The notes: generated from the sequence alone by a model not told the origin. DNA of 64,000 nt from Heterodera schachtii (GCA_023374025.1 SIJG01000016.1:1344642-1408641); one strand, 5' to 3'; counted from the stretch's first letter, positions 25,674 to 38,128 are shown. Program-made: numbers and translations.

Positions 25674-26450
25674 TCAGCATACCGTATTATGCATATGAAC
25701 TTTGTTTTTTGCCATATATGCCTACTATACCGTATAACTAACTGTACGCGCGAATTCAAAATTATTTTGGATGAGCGGCTCATTTAGAGGGAATACGGGA
25801 GTATATTTATTAAAAGCATAACTTAATTTAATATTATCATATTTAAATAAATCTTTTATATAATAAATGCCTTTGATAGTTTTCTCCAAAACAGGACAAA
25901 TTTAAAAAAATATATACATTAATTTACAACAAAACAATAATTTAAAAAAATGCTCTAAAATTCCTATTCCCAGGACAAACATGAAATAAAAATAAGGACA
26001 CGTTTGAAAATATATGGATCATTGTAGAATTTAATATTGGCTATATCTGATTTTGTTTTTGTTAATCCTAAAAAACAAAAATCCCTTTATTTTTTCTCAT
26101 CAAATCAAAAATAAAATTAAGAAATGGAAGAAACAATTGATATAAGCCGTAAAAAATGATAAAGAGAGAAAATTGCGAAAAAAGAAATGTATTAGAAACA
26201 AAACGACAAAATCCAAAATGATTGACAAAATAATCGATGACAAATGAGCATTTTTAGAAAATCGAGAAAAATTACAAAATGGAAATAAATGAATTTACAA
26301 AAAAGGTTTAATAAATTCAATCGTTGCCTCATTTTTTGACCTTGCAAAAATTCTATCGAGGGTTTTATAATTTTTTTCTGAATTTTTTAACCATGATAGA
26401 CGATGTAAGCACAATCAGGAAAAAATCTATTATTTTATTGGCACGAACAA

Positions 26451-27226
26451 AAGCGTGCTGAGCCGATCCACAAAAAACTCAGTGGGGCGATCCACAAAAA
26501 AACTCAGTGTGGGCGATCCACAAAAAACTCAGTGATCGATTGGTCATTTTCCGGAAGCCTATCGCACCACTTTCGGGGCATCAAAAGTGCCTGATCCGGA
26601 ACCCGGACCGGCCCGGTTAAGAACAATTTTTTATTCAGTTTTTAAAAGGCTATCTCCCAGGCCGGGTCAGGTTCTAGATCCATTCACTTTGAGCCCGTCA
26701 TGGGTCGGGCACTTCTGCCGGAGGACCCTCAGCCTCGCCCCCGACCCTGTCGATGGCCAACCCAAACTAAGCTTGCCGGTACCAGCGGCTTTTTTGCACA
26801 GCTCGATGAGCTCTACAAAACGGTATAAAACTCACCTTTGCCCATTTGTAGTGGACACAGCCGGACGCCATTGATACCGTTTTGTAGAGCTCATCGAGCT
26901 GTACAAAAAAGCCGCTGGTACCGGCACGCTTAGTTTGGGTTGGACATCGCCAGGGTCGGGAAAAGGCTGAGGGCCCTCCGGCAGATGTGCCCGACCTCTG
27001 ACGGGCTCCAAGTGAATGGATCGAGAACCGGACCAGGCCTGGGAGATAGCCCATGAAAAACTGAACAAAAAATTGTTCTTAACGGGGCCGGTCCGGGTTC
27101 CGGATCAGGCACTTTTGATGCCCCGAAAGTGGTGCGATAGGCTTCCGGAAAATGACCAATCGATCACTGAGTTTTTTGTGGATCGCCCACACTGAGTTTT
27201 TTTGTGGATCGGCTCAGCACGCTTTT
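26451..27226. mobile_element. Fold-back element with long inverted repeats
   Basis: The block is a near-palindrome with arms of about 370 bp. AAGCGTGCTGAGCCGATCCA at the left end is matched by its reverse complement at the right end, followed inward by repeated GATCCACAAAAAACTCAGTG units and GC-rich GACCGGCCCGG-type sequence. It sits exactly at the inner end of the right inverted-repeat arm (27226) and at the end of the transporter-C flank. No target duplication or coding capacity was seen. Confidence 0.7.
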
Positions 27227-27830
27227 ATTTGGCACAAGAAATGGACAATGGTCTCGCAAAACAACTATATTTCGTGAGGCAATAATAATTCAAATTTTAA
27301 AAGACATTTTTCCATAAAAAGATGAAAAAGTAATACCCAGGAAGTCGGGGTTTTGATGCCTTGACCTGGAAACTAGGATTTCCTGGACAAAAACCCACGA
27401 AAATCCAGGTCCCGGAAAAACTAAACTCTATCCGTGACAATAGAGGCGGCTTTCGTTCAACTGTGCAGCAGCGACGGCATGAGAAAATTATCCAAATTTT
27501 AATTTCCTAATTTTGCAAAAGTCAAATTTGGACAATCATCTTTATTGAAATAAGCAATTCAAAATGAAGTCTTTGGCTTTTTTAAAAATTGCGCTGTTTT
27601 TTCATGGCATTTTTATTCCAATAATAAAACAAAATGCCAAAACCCATGAAAAATACACATTTCAAAATAATCAATTCTCATCACCCTACAAAAACCACAA
27701 AAAAAGATTTTTTCATCAATGAGACATTGAAGAACTCTGCTGATCGGGACTGATCATTCGATGTCCGTGCTTCTGCTGCTTTGAGCTCCGCCCCCTTCTC
27801 GCCCCGCCCCCTCCTCTGTTGGCATTGGCA

Positions 27831-30800
27831 TTATTCGTTGGCCATCGTCGTCGTTGTTGTCCTCCCACCATTTTGGCTACTTTCTTCGTCATTAGTTTTG
27901 CTATGCCCACCGTCCCTCTCCAGTATGGATGTACGGTACCGCGCCAGCACATTCATATGGTACTTCTTCAGGTGGCTCCTCAGCGCGTTGGTCGGTTTCC
28001 CCGGCGCATCGGCCCATCGCCGGTAGGCACAGTGCCGACATTCGATCACATCCGGGCCGAACCGATAAAACTGCTTGTAGTCAATTCTCTAAACGGACAA
28101 ATATTTAGTCGAAGGTTTAAAAAAAATAAAATTATTAAGGCCTTATGGTGCCAAAACAAATATATTTTAGCACCTATTTTGCACTTTTTAGCACCTATTT
28201 TAGTACCTATTTCAGCATTTTTTGCACCTAAAAATCCTAGCTCTACTAATTAGCCGTATTTTTTTTACCCGTTCTTTGTACGCGTACGACTTCATTAGAG
28301 TGGCCATTCTTCGTTTGTTTTTGTTCTCGGTTTTACATTCTTGGCAGCCCGACAGAAACGTGATAATGCTTTCGACCGTAACGTTGGCATACTGTAGAGA
28401 AACAAAAAAAAAAAAGCATTTTTTATTTTTGAATTATAATTGCAACAATAATTTTCTCAATTTTGCATTTATTCATATTCATAATTCACTTCTTTCTTCA
28501 TTGCATTGAACATTGAGATGCTTCGTCTGTGGCCTGTGAGCAAATGGTATTTGTGCAGGACATTGAACAAATGAGCGACGCTGAGAATGATTCGTCCGGT
28601 GCCATTTTCGGCAAGAAAATTCCCGGCCATTTCTTAAAAAATGTTCGGGTTAGGCTCTAATCGTTCTTAATTTGTGGTCTTTAGTAATTTATCACTTTTT
28701 TTTCCTAAAAATAGTAAAATTTAAATATTCTTGGAGGATTAATGATGGATACATCGGCACCGTCTAAATTTATCGGGGACCAGGGGATGGAACTGCGTCC
28801 GAACAATCCGTCAGGGAAGGACAATCAGTCAGTGAATTTGGGGTTTTTTTATACACTTTTTCTGACCATTGTCCGCGAGCGCCATTGGTAAAGTCCCAAA
28901 ACATTTTTTATAATTTGATAAAGTTTTGTCATCCAAATACTCACCTCCGCTGGGTTCATTCACCCGGGAAATACGGTACTTTTTCAATACACTATTTAAA
29001 TGCTTCGGCTCTTGGCCGTTCATTCTGTGAGTGTCTTCGGCCAACTAAAAGTAAATTAATTTATTAACAATTTTTACGCTTTTTTAAATTTTATTTTTAT
29101 CTATTTTGAATTATATTAGTTTTTGTGCCTTTTATAAATTATTTTATTTTTTGAAAATTTTTATTTCTTTCTTTTTGTCTCGTTTAAATAACTTTTTGAT
29201 GTATTTTGGAATTATTTTATTATTTTTGTGCCTTTTGAAAATTTATTTAATTTTCAATTATTTTTTTTTGTACATTTAAAATTTTAAAATCTTTATTTAC
29301 TATTATTTTAATTTTTTTGTCCCCTTTTTGCTTTACTTTCCTTTTTTACCTTGACTTTTTCCATCAAATTTTTGTAATTTACCTCCGACAACAGATTTCG
29401 TGGCTGAATTCGCTTCTGTCCTATCACTTTTTCCATGTCCGCCAAATATTTGTCGCGCCATTCTCTCAGGTAAACACTTTTTTGTGCCTTAAAATAAATT
29501 TTATTAATTTTTGACACGGATTTTTAGGAATTAAAAACTAAATGGAACCTATAATTGGGAAAACTAGACATAAAGTACCAAATTTAGTGGGTTCAAATCA
29601 TTATAAATATGATCTAAAAACTCAAAAATAACTTAACAACAAAATTGGATGCATATTAAACGCCGGAAAAAACCAGACCCCTATTTATCATTTATTTCAG
29701 GGTTACCCTTTGTCCTTATTTGTAAGATTTGTCCTTGTTTAAGCTCTTTGTTCTTATTTTAGTCTTATTTTTTGGATTCAGAGAGAAATTTAGATTTTAA
29801 ATGATAATTTTTTTAAAGAAATGTTTTTTGAAGCGAATTAATATGCAAAATCTTAACAAAATTCAGTTAAATATTCAAATTTTTCTCTCGGCGGTACACT
29901 TCCATCTAGAGCTCGGCCTGGACCTATATCCAGGCCTGGATATCCAGGTCCAGGTCCAGGCCATTTTTCGGCAACCTGGATTTTTCCTGGACCTGGATTT
30001 TCGCCGTCCCCTAAAAATTCTTATTCTCTTAAAAAATTGGCTCAAAATCGTAAAATTTTGTCATTTTTTGAACAAAATCATTAAGAAATCGCATTAAAAA
30101 TTACAAAATTTTTCCGGCGGCGCCTATTAGAGGTGCGCCGTGACTCACGATCACGGTCACGATTCACGCGGTCAATTCACGGTTTTTCCGTGAATAATTT
30201 ACACTGGATAAGATTGAAAATTTCAGACTTGCATATTGTTTTCATATAGAAATTTGGTCATTTTTGGGGCACAGTTTGATAAGAAACAGAGCAAAAGTTT
30301 CAAAAATTTCCCCAGAGGGCCTATCGGCATCGCCGGACAACGCATACCCAAAAAAATTTTCGGAAAAATGCGCCAAAAAAATTGTTAAACAACGGATTTT
30401 TTGATTCTGAATGCACTGAAATTTACAAATTGCTTATGTTTTCCACAACATTGTTAAAATCGATTTTCGGAAATGCATAAATTTCTCATTTCTAAGCCGG
30501 AATTGCTCAGAAAAATAGTTGGCGGCGAGAAATATGTTGCTAATGCTTGATTTTGTTGAATAAAAACCCGACTTAAAGTTTTGGAAGTGTTTTTTTAAAA
30601 AATGTCCTTATTTTTGACCACTAAAATCTTATTTTTGACCAGCGATGTACTTATTTCGGGAAATTTTCAAGGGTAACTCTGATTTATTTATATATTTTTT
30701 TCTACTTTTTTCTCCGCTCCAACGCCAACATCTTCCCGTAAATTTAATTCCAATTCGTTTTGTTCATTTTCTTCTTCCGAATTGTTTTCCCGGCTTTTTC

Positions 30801-31099
30801 TCAACGTTTTATTTGCCATTACCACCAAATTGGGGCGTTCCTTGCTTATTTCCATGTTGTTCATTCTGCCGCTCTCTGTCGCATTCATTTTTTGATCCCT
30901 TCAATTCAATTTTATTTAATTTGATTTTTACATTTTTATATTTATTCTCCCATTTTTACCTCGCTTCTTTTTCTTTTCCAATGGCATTTTGCAGTTGCGT
31001 CAAAGTGTCCAAGTTTGGGTTTCTCAATTTTTCATGCATTATTCTTAACCCATTTTCGTTGTAAAGGGGCAAAAGAGGTAACACAAAATAATTTTGCAT
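27831..31099 (-). CDS. H2C2 integrase-type zinc-binding plus BED-like finger protein, copy 2
   Basis: Paralogue of the gene at 1663-5569 with the same seven-exon plan: 30960-31099, 30706-30871, 29350-29487, 28945-29044, 28490-28632, 28269-28391, 27831-28088. Phases close to a 355-aa protein. The H2C2 zinc motif (HLLTGH then CQEC) and BED-like finger (CRHC then HLKKYH) are both kept. Exon 2 is one codon longer. A 2-bp deletion just after NGG in the last exon shifts the frame, so the acidic tail is replaced by a short Thr-rich end and an earlier stop. A MITE (29698-30681) enlarges intron 2. Both copies could be expressed; the changed tail is the main difference. Confidence 0.68.
29698..30681. 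mobile_element. hAT-type MITE in intron 2 of the right-arm gene
   Basis: The ends CAGGGTTACCCTT and AAGGGTAACTCTG are imperfect inverted copies, with the 8-bp direct repeat ATTTATTT on both sides (29690-29697; 30682-30689). The interior has CCAGGTCCAGG repeats (about 29.92-30.0 kb) and a CACGATCACGGTCACG stretch near 30.15 kb. It is absent from the left arm. Confidence 0.8.
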
Positions 31100-31201
31100 A
31101 GAAATAGGAAATTTAACGAAAACTATACAGAAATTGCTGCAAATTGCTTAAAGAAACAATTCTTTTGCGGAGTAAAAAAAAATCTAAATATATAATATTA
31201 A

Positions 31202-31769
31202 TAGGGCTGCTAATTTTATGTAAATACATATTTTTTTCCTGGATTCTCCATGGCCTAATTAATAGGAAAAACATTTTCTTTTTTGTGTTTGCGAACAAAA
31301 GTTGGGACTTTTATTTACATATTTTTACCATATTTCGGGCTTTTTATACATATTACATGTCATATTTTTATATATATTTTGGACTTTTTCTTACATATTT
31401 CTCACTTTTTCGTACATATTTTAATTTTTTTACATATTTTGAAGATTTTTGAGACTTTATAGAAATTTTTTGTGAAAAATTAAAAAATTTATCCCTAAAA
31501 AATGGAATTTTTTTCAAAAAATGATATATCAAAAATTAATTTTTGAAATACTACAATGTGATTCTAAGCCTATTTAGGTAATTTTTATGGCATTTGGTGC
31601 CTATTTATCCCTTTACGAGGAATTTTTCCCAAAAAATAACCATTAAAAAAAATTTTTATTTACATATTTGGGTTTTTTATACATATTTTTTTAAACATAT
31701 TTTAGCATTTTTTATCCATATTTTATTTACATATTTCGCGATTTTTCTTACATAAAATTCCCATCCCTA
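31202..31769. mobile_element. hAT-type MITE carrying AT-rich minisatellite
   Basis: Inverted ends are TAGGGCTGCTAATTTTATGT and the complement of CATAAAATTCCCATCCCTA. Flanks AATATTAA and AATATTAT match in seven of eight bases. The core is a degenerate array of TTTTTTACATATTT-like units (31.31-31.75 kb). It lies just upstream of the right-arm H2C2/BED gene start (31099) and is absent from the left arm, so it could affect that copy's promoter. Confidence 0.7.
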
Positions 31770-33003
31770 AATATTATGTATTACAGTGCCTATTTTCATA
31801 TGCAATATATTGAGAAGGTCCCATAAATTTGAATTTAAGGACAGAAAATGGGATGCCAAATAGTCCTGTCCGTTGGAAAATTGGGAGGGGAATTTTAATT
31901 GGCTTTCATATGCAATATATTGAGAAGCTCCCATAAATTGGGTTTATGTATTTGAGAATGAATAAATGGCGTGGGGGGAGGGGGAAGGGGAGCAGTGAAA
32001 GAAAATACCATTACGGGGGGGGGGGACTTGAGTAGTATAAGGTCCCAGGGGCCGGGGTCCAGACCCCTGCCCCTGCTTTAAAAAACACATTTTTTTTTGC
32101 ACCAAGGTTTTTTGTCTCAGCTGCCGGGGTCCAGGGACTTGCTCTCATAAAGTGCCATTTAGCTTTGTTGCAGATGACCATAATCTAATTACTCAGCTCA
32201 CAAATAATTTTCTCTTTCATTAAAACAAAACAATTTAGATTAAGCGAGTTTGAACTTAGCTAACTGTCGAACTCGTCGTACTACCACTGAACCACCGGAA
32301 GCTACAACAACAATTATTTAATGAGCCAATAATTTAGCTGATTATACTGAAGTTGAGAAGGAGTGGGGAATTGAAAGTACTGGAACTCAATAAAACAAAA
32401 ATGACTTTCAAATTCAATTAAAATAAAAACCGTATATTATTTTTGGCATATTGTAGGAGGAAATTCGATTTAATTTTATGCTTAATATGATTAAAAATAT
32501 TAAATTAATTATATCACATATTTAAAATAATCACAATTAAAAAGTTCTCTGTTAAACCTTCACCAAAAACATTTCCAATCTCTCCAAAATCAGGTGTCCG
32601 TCACCCCCTTTTAACATTTTTTTTGCCTTCTTTGCCCTATTATTCTGCGTTTTCATCTTCCGACGACTAAATACGCATTGGCCCCGCCGAAGCATGAACG
32701 CACTGTCAGATGACAAAGTGTCACCTGACAGATACTTCTTTTTTGACGTTTGCGTCGGGCCACCGCCACGAAGCACTGGAGGCTTGGGCGGAGGCGGTAG
32801 CCGCGAGCACTTGAGAATTTAGGGCACAACCTAAAGCAAAACTTCATTTGAACCCGAATATTTTTAAACTATTAATTCAGAGTTTTGAGAAATGTATGAA
32901 AATTAACCAACCCTAAAATTAATTTAGACACATTTTTTTGCCTTTACGGGAATGACTTGATTCTTTTTGTAAATTCTTTCCAAAATTTGTAAGAGGAATC
33001 AAA

Positions 33004-33229
33004 AAGTCGCCACCTCCAACAACAACAGCAGAAGCAGCAGATGCAAGATGTCCAATCGGGATTGCATTTGGCCGTGGACGGGTCGGCCGTGATGCAGCAG
33101 CATTTTGAGCACGAGGCACTGTGTTTGAAGCGTTTTAACCCTTTTTGCTCAGCTGCTCCGCAGGAGAAAACAAGCGAGAATGGATCAGCAGTCCGCCATT
33201 GGCTCGAGCCTAAATATTCTATTGATTAA
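33004..33229 (+). CDS. Possible Gln-rich exon, unknown function
   Basis: An open frame of about 70 codons starts with HLQQQQQKQQMQD and continues with mixed, plausible protein sequence to a stop at 33229. The poly-Gln run resembles the low-complexity parts of transcription factors. I could not find partner exons or a convincing start codon, and the reverse strand is also open. It may be a pseudo-exon or chance frame. Confidence 0.25.
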
Positions 33230-35283
33230 TTTTTCTCCATTAAACAATTTTGAAATAATATAAAAGTTAACTTCTAAAACAACTACTGATTCTTTTGGAT
33301 GTAAAAATTTTGAGTTTTTTATTAAATTAATTTAATGGACTCATTCATAAAATTCCTTCTACCAAACATAAATCTCTTACTTTAAATGTGACAAGAAAAT
33401 TAATACGAAGAAAGTGAATTTTAAAAATGTTGACAATAATTTTATTTAAAAACACCAATTGCGGGATTGTTATCATCATAAAATATGCCGTGCATGAAAT
33501 ACGGCATTGTCCGGCCATTACCGCATCCCTTGCTTTTCTGTATTCGTGGCGTAATTTTATCAGCGTGCGCTTAAAATTTATTATTTTGGGGAATGATTAT
33601 AAGCATAAAAAAGCGGGGGGGGGGGGGTGTCTGGGTCCGTTCCGGGTCTCTGGGTCCGTTCCGTGTCATGCAAACGCAGAAGTGAATTTTGCCGGAGAAA
33701 AGCGGCTGGGACTGGAACGTGCGCAAAAATGTGCGAAGATTGAGACGGATATTATCCCCTTTTCGCATATTTGACAGTTAAGGCAATTAGTCAACAGCAA
33801 ATTTGCAAAGTTAGACAGGAATTTACCAAAAAGCGATGACAACTGGCACATGACATATTTTGCGAAATGTTCGCCTTTTGATACACCGAAAATAAAGAAT
33901 ATCAATCACTGATCAGATAACCCAGACAGATTTACTTAATTAGCTTTAGAGCATGGATCTGTAGAATTTCTTTAAGTAAAACCAGAATTATTCCGTTCTA
34001 CGGCAAAAAACTGATAAAATCATTTAGCTTAATTGTTCCTAAATAAAAAAGCGGAAATTTAATTAAAGACCTGACCTTCTGTCCGAAAATCTTCGGGTGT
34101 GAAGGAGGTGCCTTGGTATAAAAGAAGGCGAGAGTTTCATAGGTGAATAGCTTAAAATAAAAATCAGTACTAAGAGGCACCATCTCAGCAGTTGGGCTAC
34201 GCCGGACAACACTAATAACACAACTACAAACGCGCTTCACAGCCTGACCACGAGAGGACAATTGCAGGCAAGGAACATATATTTGGTGAAAATTTACTAT
34301 GTTATAAGAGACCAAAATGGCTTTGGACAAAATCTGTTAACAAATTGCACACTTTTTAAAGTCGTTACTTAAAATAAGTCAAATCACTAAATTTGTAAAT
34401 ATATTTAATCAAAATGTCAAAACATACATATTGAAAAACTAACCCACTTATTTTATAACTTTGTGATTCTGAACTACACTCGCCTGAACGCTGCTCCCTT
34501 TGCACGCCTCAATTTCGGACTTTCCTAATCGCCAAGCTCTCCGTTGATCGTCCTCCCCTTTCGTTGATCACTGGCGTTGGCCAAGGTGGGAAATCAGCGC
34601 GAAAATATACAAAAGTTCAGTATTTAATTTTTATGAGAATGGATGGCAGGGTTTTTCCTGATTTGGGGGGGGGGGGTAGTGAAAGAAGTTCACAGGGCGA
34701 TAATCGCTTCTCCAAACAAACGCCCCAAAAATTTTCAAGGAAAAACTCTGATTTAAATTTAAAAATGACCAAATAAGCAAAAATATTATTTTAAAATAAA
34801 CAGAAAATTTTTATATAAACATATAAACCAAATGACACGAACCGTGACGGGCGTGTTAATATTCGTAAAGAATCTCATTTTTAGGCGCCAACTCGTTAAT
34901 TTTAGTTATAATAATATAAAATTTTCCAACATTGTTTTAACTAAATTAAAAATCTAAACCATTTTGCACATAAAATAGAATAATTTTGCAACGAATTATC
35001 TAATTTTGTAAATCTTTGAAGAACTCTAGGATTTCCCCTTAATGGCCTTGGCCGTTGAAGTTTGAATTCTCTGCTAAATCCCAGCATAAATAAGGAGGAT
35101 TTGATTAAAAGTCACTTATTTCTATTTTTTGTATAAAATATTTAGTTTCAAAATCAAAAATATAAATTTAATGCGTTTGTGGAAAATTCATCATTCTTGC
35201 TAATTCATTGTCTTCCTCCTTGTACCTAGATAAGCAAAAGAGCGGACTGAAAAGATTCCAAATTGTTCATCGCCTAATAAAAG

Positions 35284-35629
35284 ATGGTCGACAATTTTCC
35301 AACCAATCTCAAATATCTTCATGACCTAATTCATTTTAACTCTTCCGGCGTATTCTATGTTCATGCCAGAGTTGCAGATTTTCAGGTTTACTTATACAAG
35401 GTTTCGAGTCGTCTGTTATGGCCAGCATTATGAATTAACACGATTTAGGCTTATCCGTCAAAAAGTAACGGAATATTATTTAAGAAAAAACTCGATGAGG
35501 AATTGTATTGTGCCAGTTGTGACCACCGTGCCAACAAGGCAATCCGTAGTCTGTAAGCGTTGCTTAAATCTAATATTGATCCACAGCGGAGACATCTTTC
35601 ATCATCATCGGCAACAGCGCGCACTTTGA
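35284..35629 (+). CDS. Small hypothetical three-exon gene
   Basis: Exons 35284-35400, 35485-35552 and 35587-35629 join in phase to 75 aa with a CASCDH motif that could bind metal and a His-rich end. Donor and acceptor sites are acceptable (AAG|GTTTCG, CT|GTAAGC, CACAG|). Downstream, in another frame, coding-like sequence runs on to 35823 (FALQRHVTEFVLNCEPEELD), so the true gene may be longer with a frameshift or other splice site. I do not recognise the family. Confidence 0.3.
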
Positions 35630-36308
35630 GGAGGAGGATGGACACAGAAAGGAGAAGCAGCCTAAGCAGCCAGCACACTTGTTTGAGAAAAAAAGAATTT
35701 ACGTGAATCGAGTGGAGCGGTTCGCTCTACAGCGCCATGTGACCGAGTTTGTGCTCAATTGTGAGCCGGAAGAGTTGGATTGGGAGTTTTTCTGGTTCAC
35801 AAATCTTCCGTTTCAAGAGATATAAATTGACCCGTTATTCTTTTTATTTTTGCCGTATGTAAAAATATTTTCGGTTTAAAATGTGTCCATATAATTGCGA
35901 GATACCATAATGAACAGGGAATATTTTCATTTTGTGCTAAAAAGAGCTCACAAATTTTAGGTACACAATTTGAATGGCAGCCCTATTTTGCGGTTTCGGA
36001 ATGAGTCGATTGCTGAGTTATGAGTACCGAGTTATGACGTGCCAAAGTTTTTAATTTTTTATTATTAAAGAAAAGAAAGAATTATTTCAATGTTTTACAA
36101 CCCTCTAATGTAAACAAAACAAATCATTATGCATGAATATAAACTTAAAATAAGACGCGTAAAAGTTCAGCAATTTCATTCAGAGTTTTAGACTTTAATA
36201 AAATCCTTATAAATATGACCTGAAGACCTAAAAAAGCTTAACAAAAATTTAGTGCCTATTAACCGGAGAAAATCATACCCCTATTTAATCATTTATTTAT
36301 GTTTTTTC

Positions 36309-36460
36309 CTACTTTTCCTGCGCTCCAACGCCAACACCTTCCAGTAAATTTAATTCCAATTTATTTTGTTCATTTTCTTCTTCGATTATTTTTCCAAATT
36401 TTCTCCCCATTTTCTTTGCCATCATCGACAAATTCGTGCATTTTGTGCTACTTTTCATAG
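36309..36460 (-). pseudogene. Exon-2 fragment of the H2C2/BED gene
   Basis: The minus strand encodes TKCTNLSMMAKKMGRKFGKI followed by EEENEQNKLELNLL, clearly related to exon 2 of the genes at 1663 and 31099. Neighbouring sequence (36.15-36.30 kb) matches their following intron. No other exon is nearby, so this is an isolated duplicated fragment. Confidence 0.7.
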
Positions 36461-36656
36461 ATTTAACCGAAATTTGTTGGAGCAGACTTTTGTGGTGAAA
36501 CAAACAAAAACCGCAATTGTGTATTAATTGAATGTATCACATATTATGTACTTCTTATTTAAATAGATTATGATAAATTTTTACTTTTTCTATGAATGTT
36601 TTGTTAGGCTTAGTGTCCTCCATAAAATTTAAGTAAATTGAAAGCTCTATGCTGAG

Positions 36657-37910
36657 GGGACCCACGCGTTTGGGCGTTTGTGCGCGAGCGGTTGTGCGCG
36701 AGCGTTTGGGCGCTGGCGTTTGGGCGCTGGTGTTTGGGCGCTGGCGTTTGGGCGCCCAAAAAATATATAAAAATTCCAATATTGCGTCTAAAATCAAAAA
36801 CAAACAATACTTTATTTAAATATCAAAAAAACAATAAATAAGTTGACATATTTCAAATGTTTGTAGTTAATCATTTTCATATGGCTTCGCAAATTAAAAC
36901 AAAAAAAGTGAAGCTCCTCACGGTGGATATCTTTACACATTCGATAAAATGAGTTTGGATGGAACAACAAAATTTTGGTGGTGCGAATTCAAGAACAGCG
37001 TCAACAAATGTAAAGGCCGCATTTGCACTGACCTAAACAATCACTTCATTCGTCTTGCAACGCCACCCGTCCCGCAAATGCTTCGAATGTTGAAGCTCAA
37101 AAAGTTAAAACTACACCAAACTCCGTACCATCACTACTTTGGAACCACCATCTGTCATTCGTTCAGAAGCGTTGCAGAACGTGGCATCACCAGCCGCAGT
37201 TTTGGTGAAAAGGCTGCGAATGACGTATAACGATTTTTTTAACAAATGGAAAACTAAAAACAAAACTTATTTTAGTTAATCAAACGGGCGCGCCACGAAA
37301 TCAATGCATCACTAGCAGTCCCGACCAATCTAAATTTGAGATCGGCCAAGCATACAGGAATGGTCGGAGCCGTTGTTCAGTCCGGACCAGTGGAACGCCT
37401 ACCAACGGACATTGGATGGAGATGCGAGGACGAACAACAACGCAGAAGCGGAGCACCACCGTTTGCAGGGCGCGTTCAATTGTCGTTATACATCGTTATG
37501 GCATTTCATTGATGTTCTTCGGCCTGAACAAAAAATCGCCGACCATAAATACAATTTGCGATCGCTGGATTGTCACCTTAGAAAAAGCGAGGAAAATATT
37601 TGGCAGCAGACAGACAAATTCTGATATGGTTCGGAACTACTTTCCGTTGAATGTGTTGAATGATCATGATTATCTTCCACCCAATCCCCAGCCCAATCAA
37701 TTTCACATTATTTTGGAATTTCTTCGAGGCATTTCCCACAATTATCAAATAAACCCTTTAAAATTGTTTCTTTTTGTTACCAATTTATTTATTATTTTTT
37801 TATATTTAATAAAAAGTTTTTTGTTTTACCAAATTATTTGAATTTTTATATATTTTTTGGCGCCCAAACGCCAGCGCCCAAACGAGCTGGCGCCCAAACG
37901 CAGTGGACCC
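36657..37910 (+). mobile_element. Internally deleted Mutator-like element (MULE)
   Basis: Both ends carry GGACCC next to arrays of GGCGTTTGGGCGC-type repeats in inverted orientation (36657-36755; 37849-37910). The 8-bp direct repeat ATGCTGAG flanks the element (36649-36656; 37911-37918). Inside, 36915-37075 encodes part of a FLYWCH zinc finger (WWCEFKNSVNKCKGRI), and 37373-37624 encodes a MULE-transposase C-terminal segment (RTNNNAEAEHHRLQ). The catalytic DDE region between them is missing, so this is a non-autonomous remnant. FLYWCH fingers joined to MULE transposases are common in nematodes and arthropods. Confidence 0.78.
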
Positions 37911-38128
37911 ATGCTGAGAGAGGCTCAGGGCTTAAAAATTTTAACAACAAGAAAATATTTCATAACAAATTTTAACTAAAATTACGAAGTTTCTGAATTT
38001 GTAAAAAGTCTAAAGAAGGAGCTATTGGATTTATCAAAGTGAGCACTACATTGCGAATATAGAAGTATGCTTAACATAATATTTATCCAAATTTAGTTAT
38101 CCTTTCTCTCGTTTTTTCTCTTTAAAAA

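Larger units (their letters stand above)
27226..32025 (-). repeat. Right arm of large inverted repeat (partner 1231-6092)
   Basis: Reverse-complement partner of 1231-6092; see that entry. Inner boundary TTTGGCACAAGAAATGGACA, outer boundary a G-tract following CCATTACG near 32010-32025. Confidence 0.85.
32026..36290. other. Gene-poor region with weak open frames
   Basis: About 4.3 kb without a recognisable gene apart from the weak candidates listed at 33004-33229 and 35284-35629. Short minus-strand frames at 32552-32847 have mixed composition and no family match I know. Homopolymer G tracts occur near 33617 and 34667. A tRNA-like A-box string lies near 32.29 kb on the minus strand, but no cloverleaf can be drawn. 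Confidence 0.5.

Noticed and set aside
26587..27112. Pro/Gly-rich frames on both strands
   Set aside because: They follow from the GC-rich palindromic fold-back element and have mirrored sequence.
27716..27952. 78-aa minus-strand frame with Arg/Gly-rich sequence
   Set aside because: It is the shifted frame of the last exon of the gene at 27831-31099. It matches the ancestral tail only in a different frame and has no start context of its own.
32225..32310. Minus-strand tRNA-like sequence (GGTGGTTCAGTGGTAGT)
   Set aside because: It resembles the D-arm of Gly/Glu tRNAs, but the T-arm and acceptor stem do not pair. At most it is a decayed tRNA or SINE relic.
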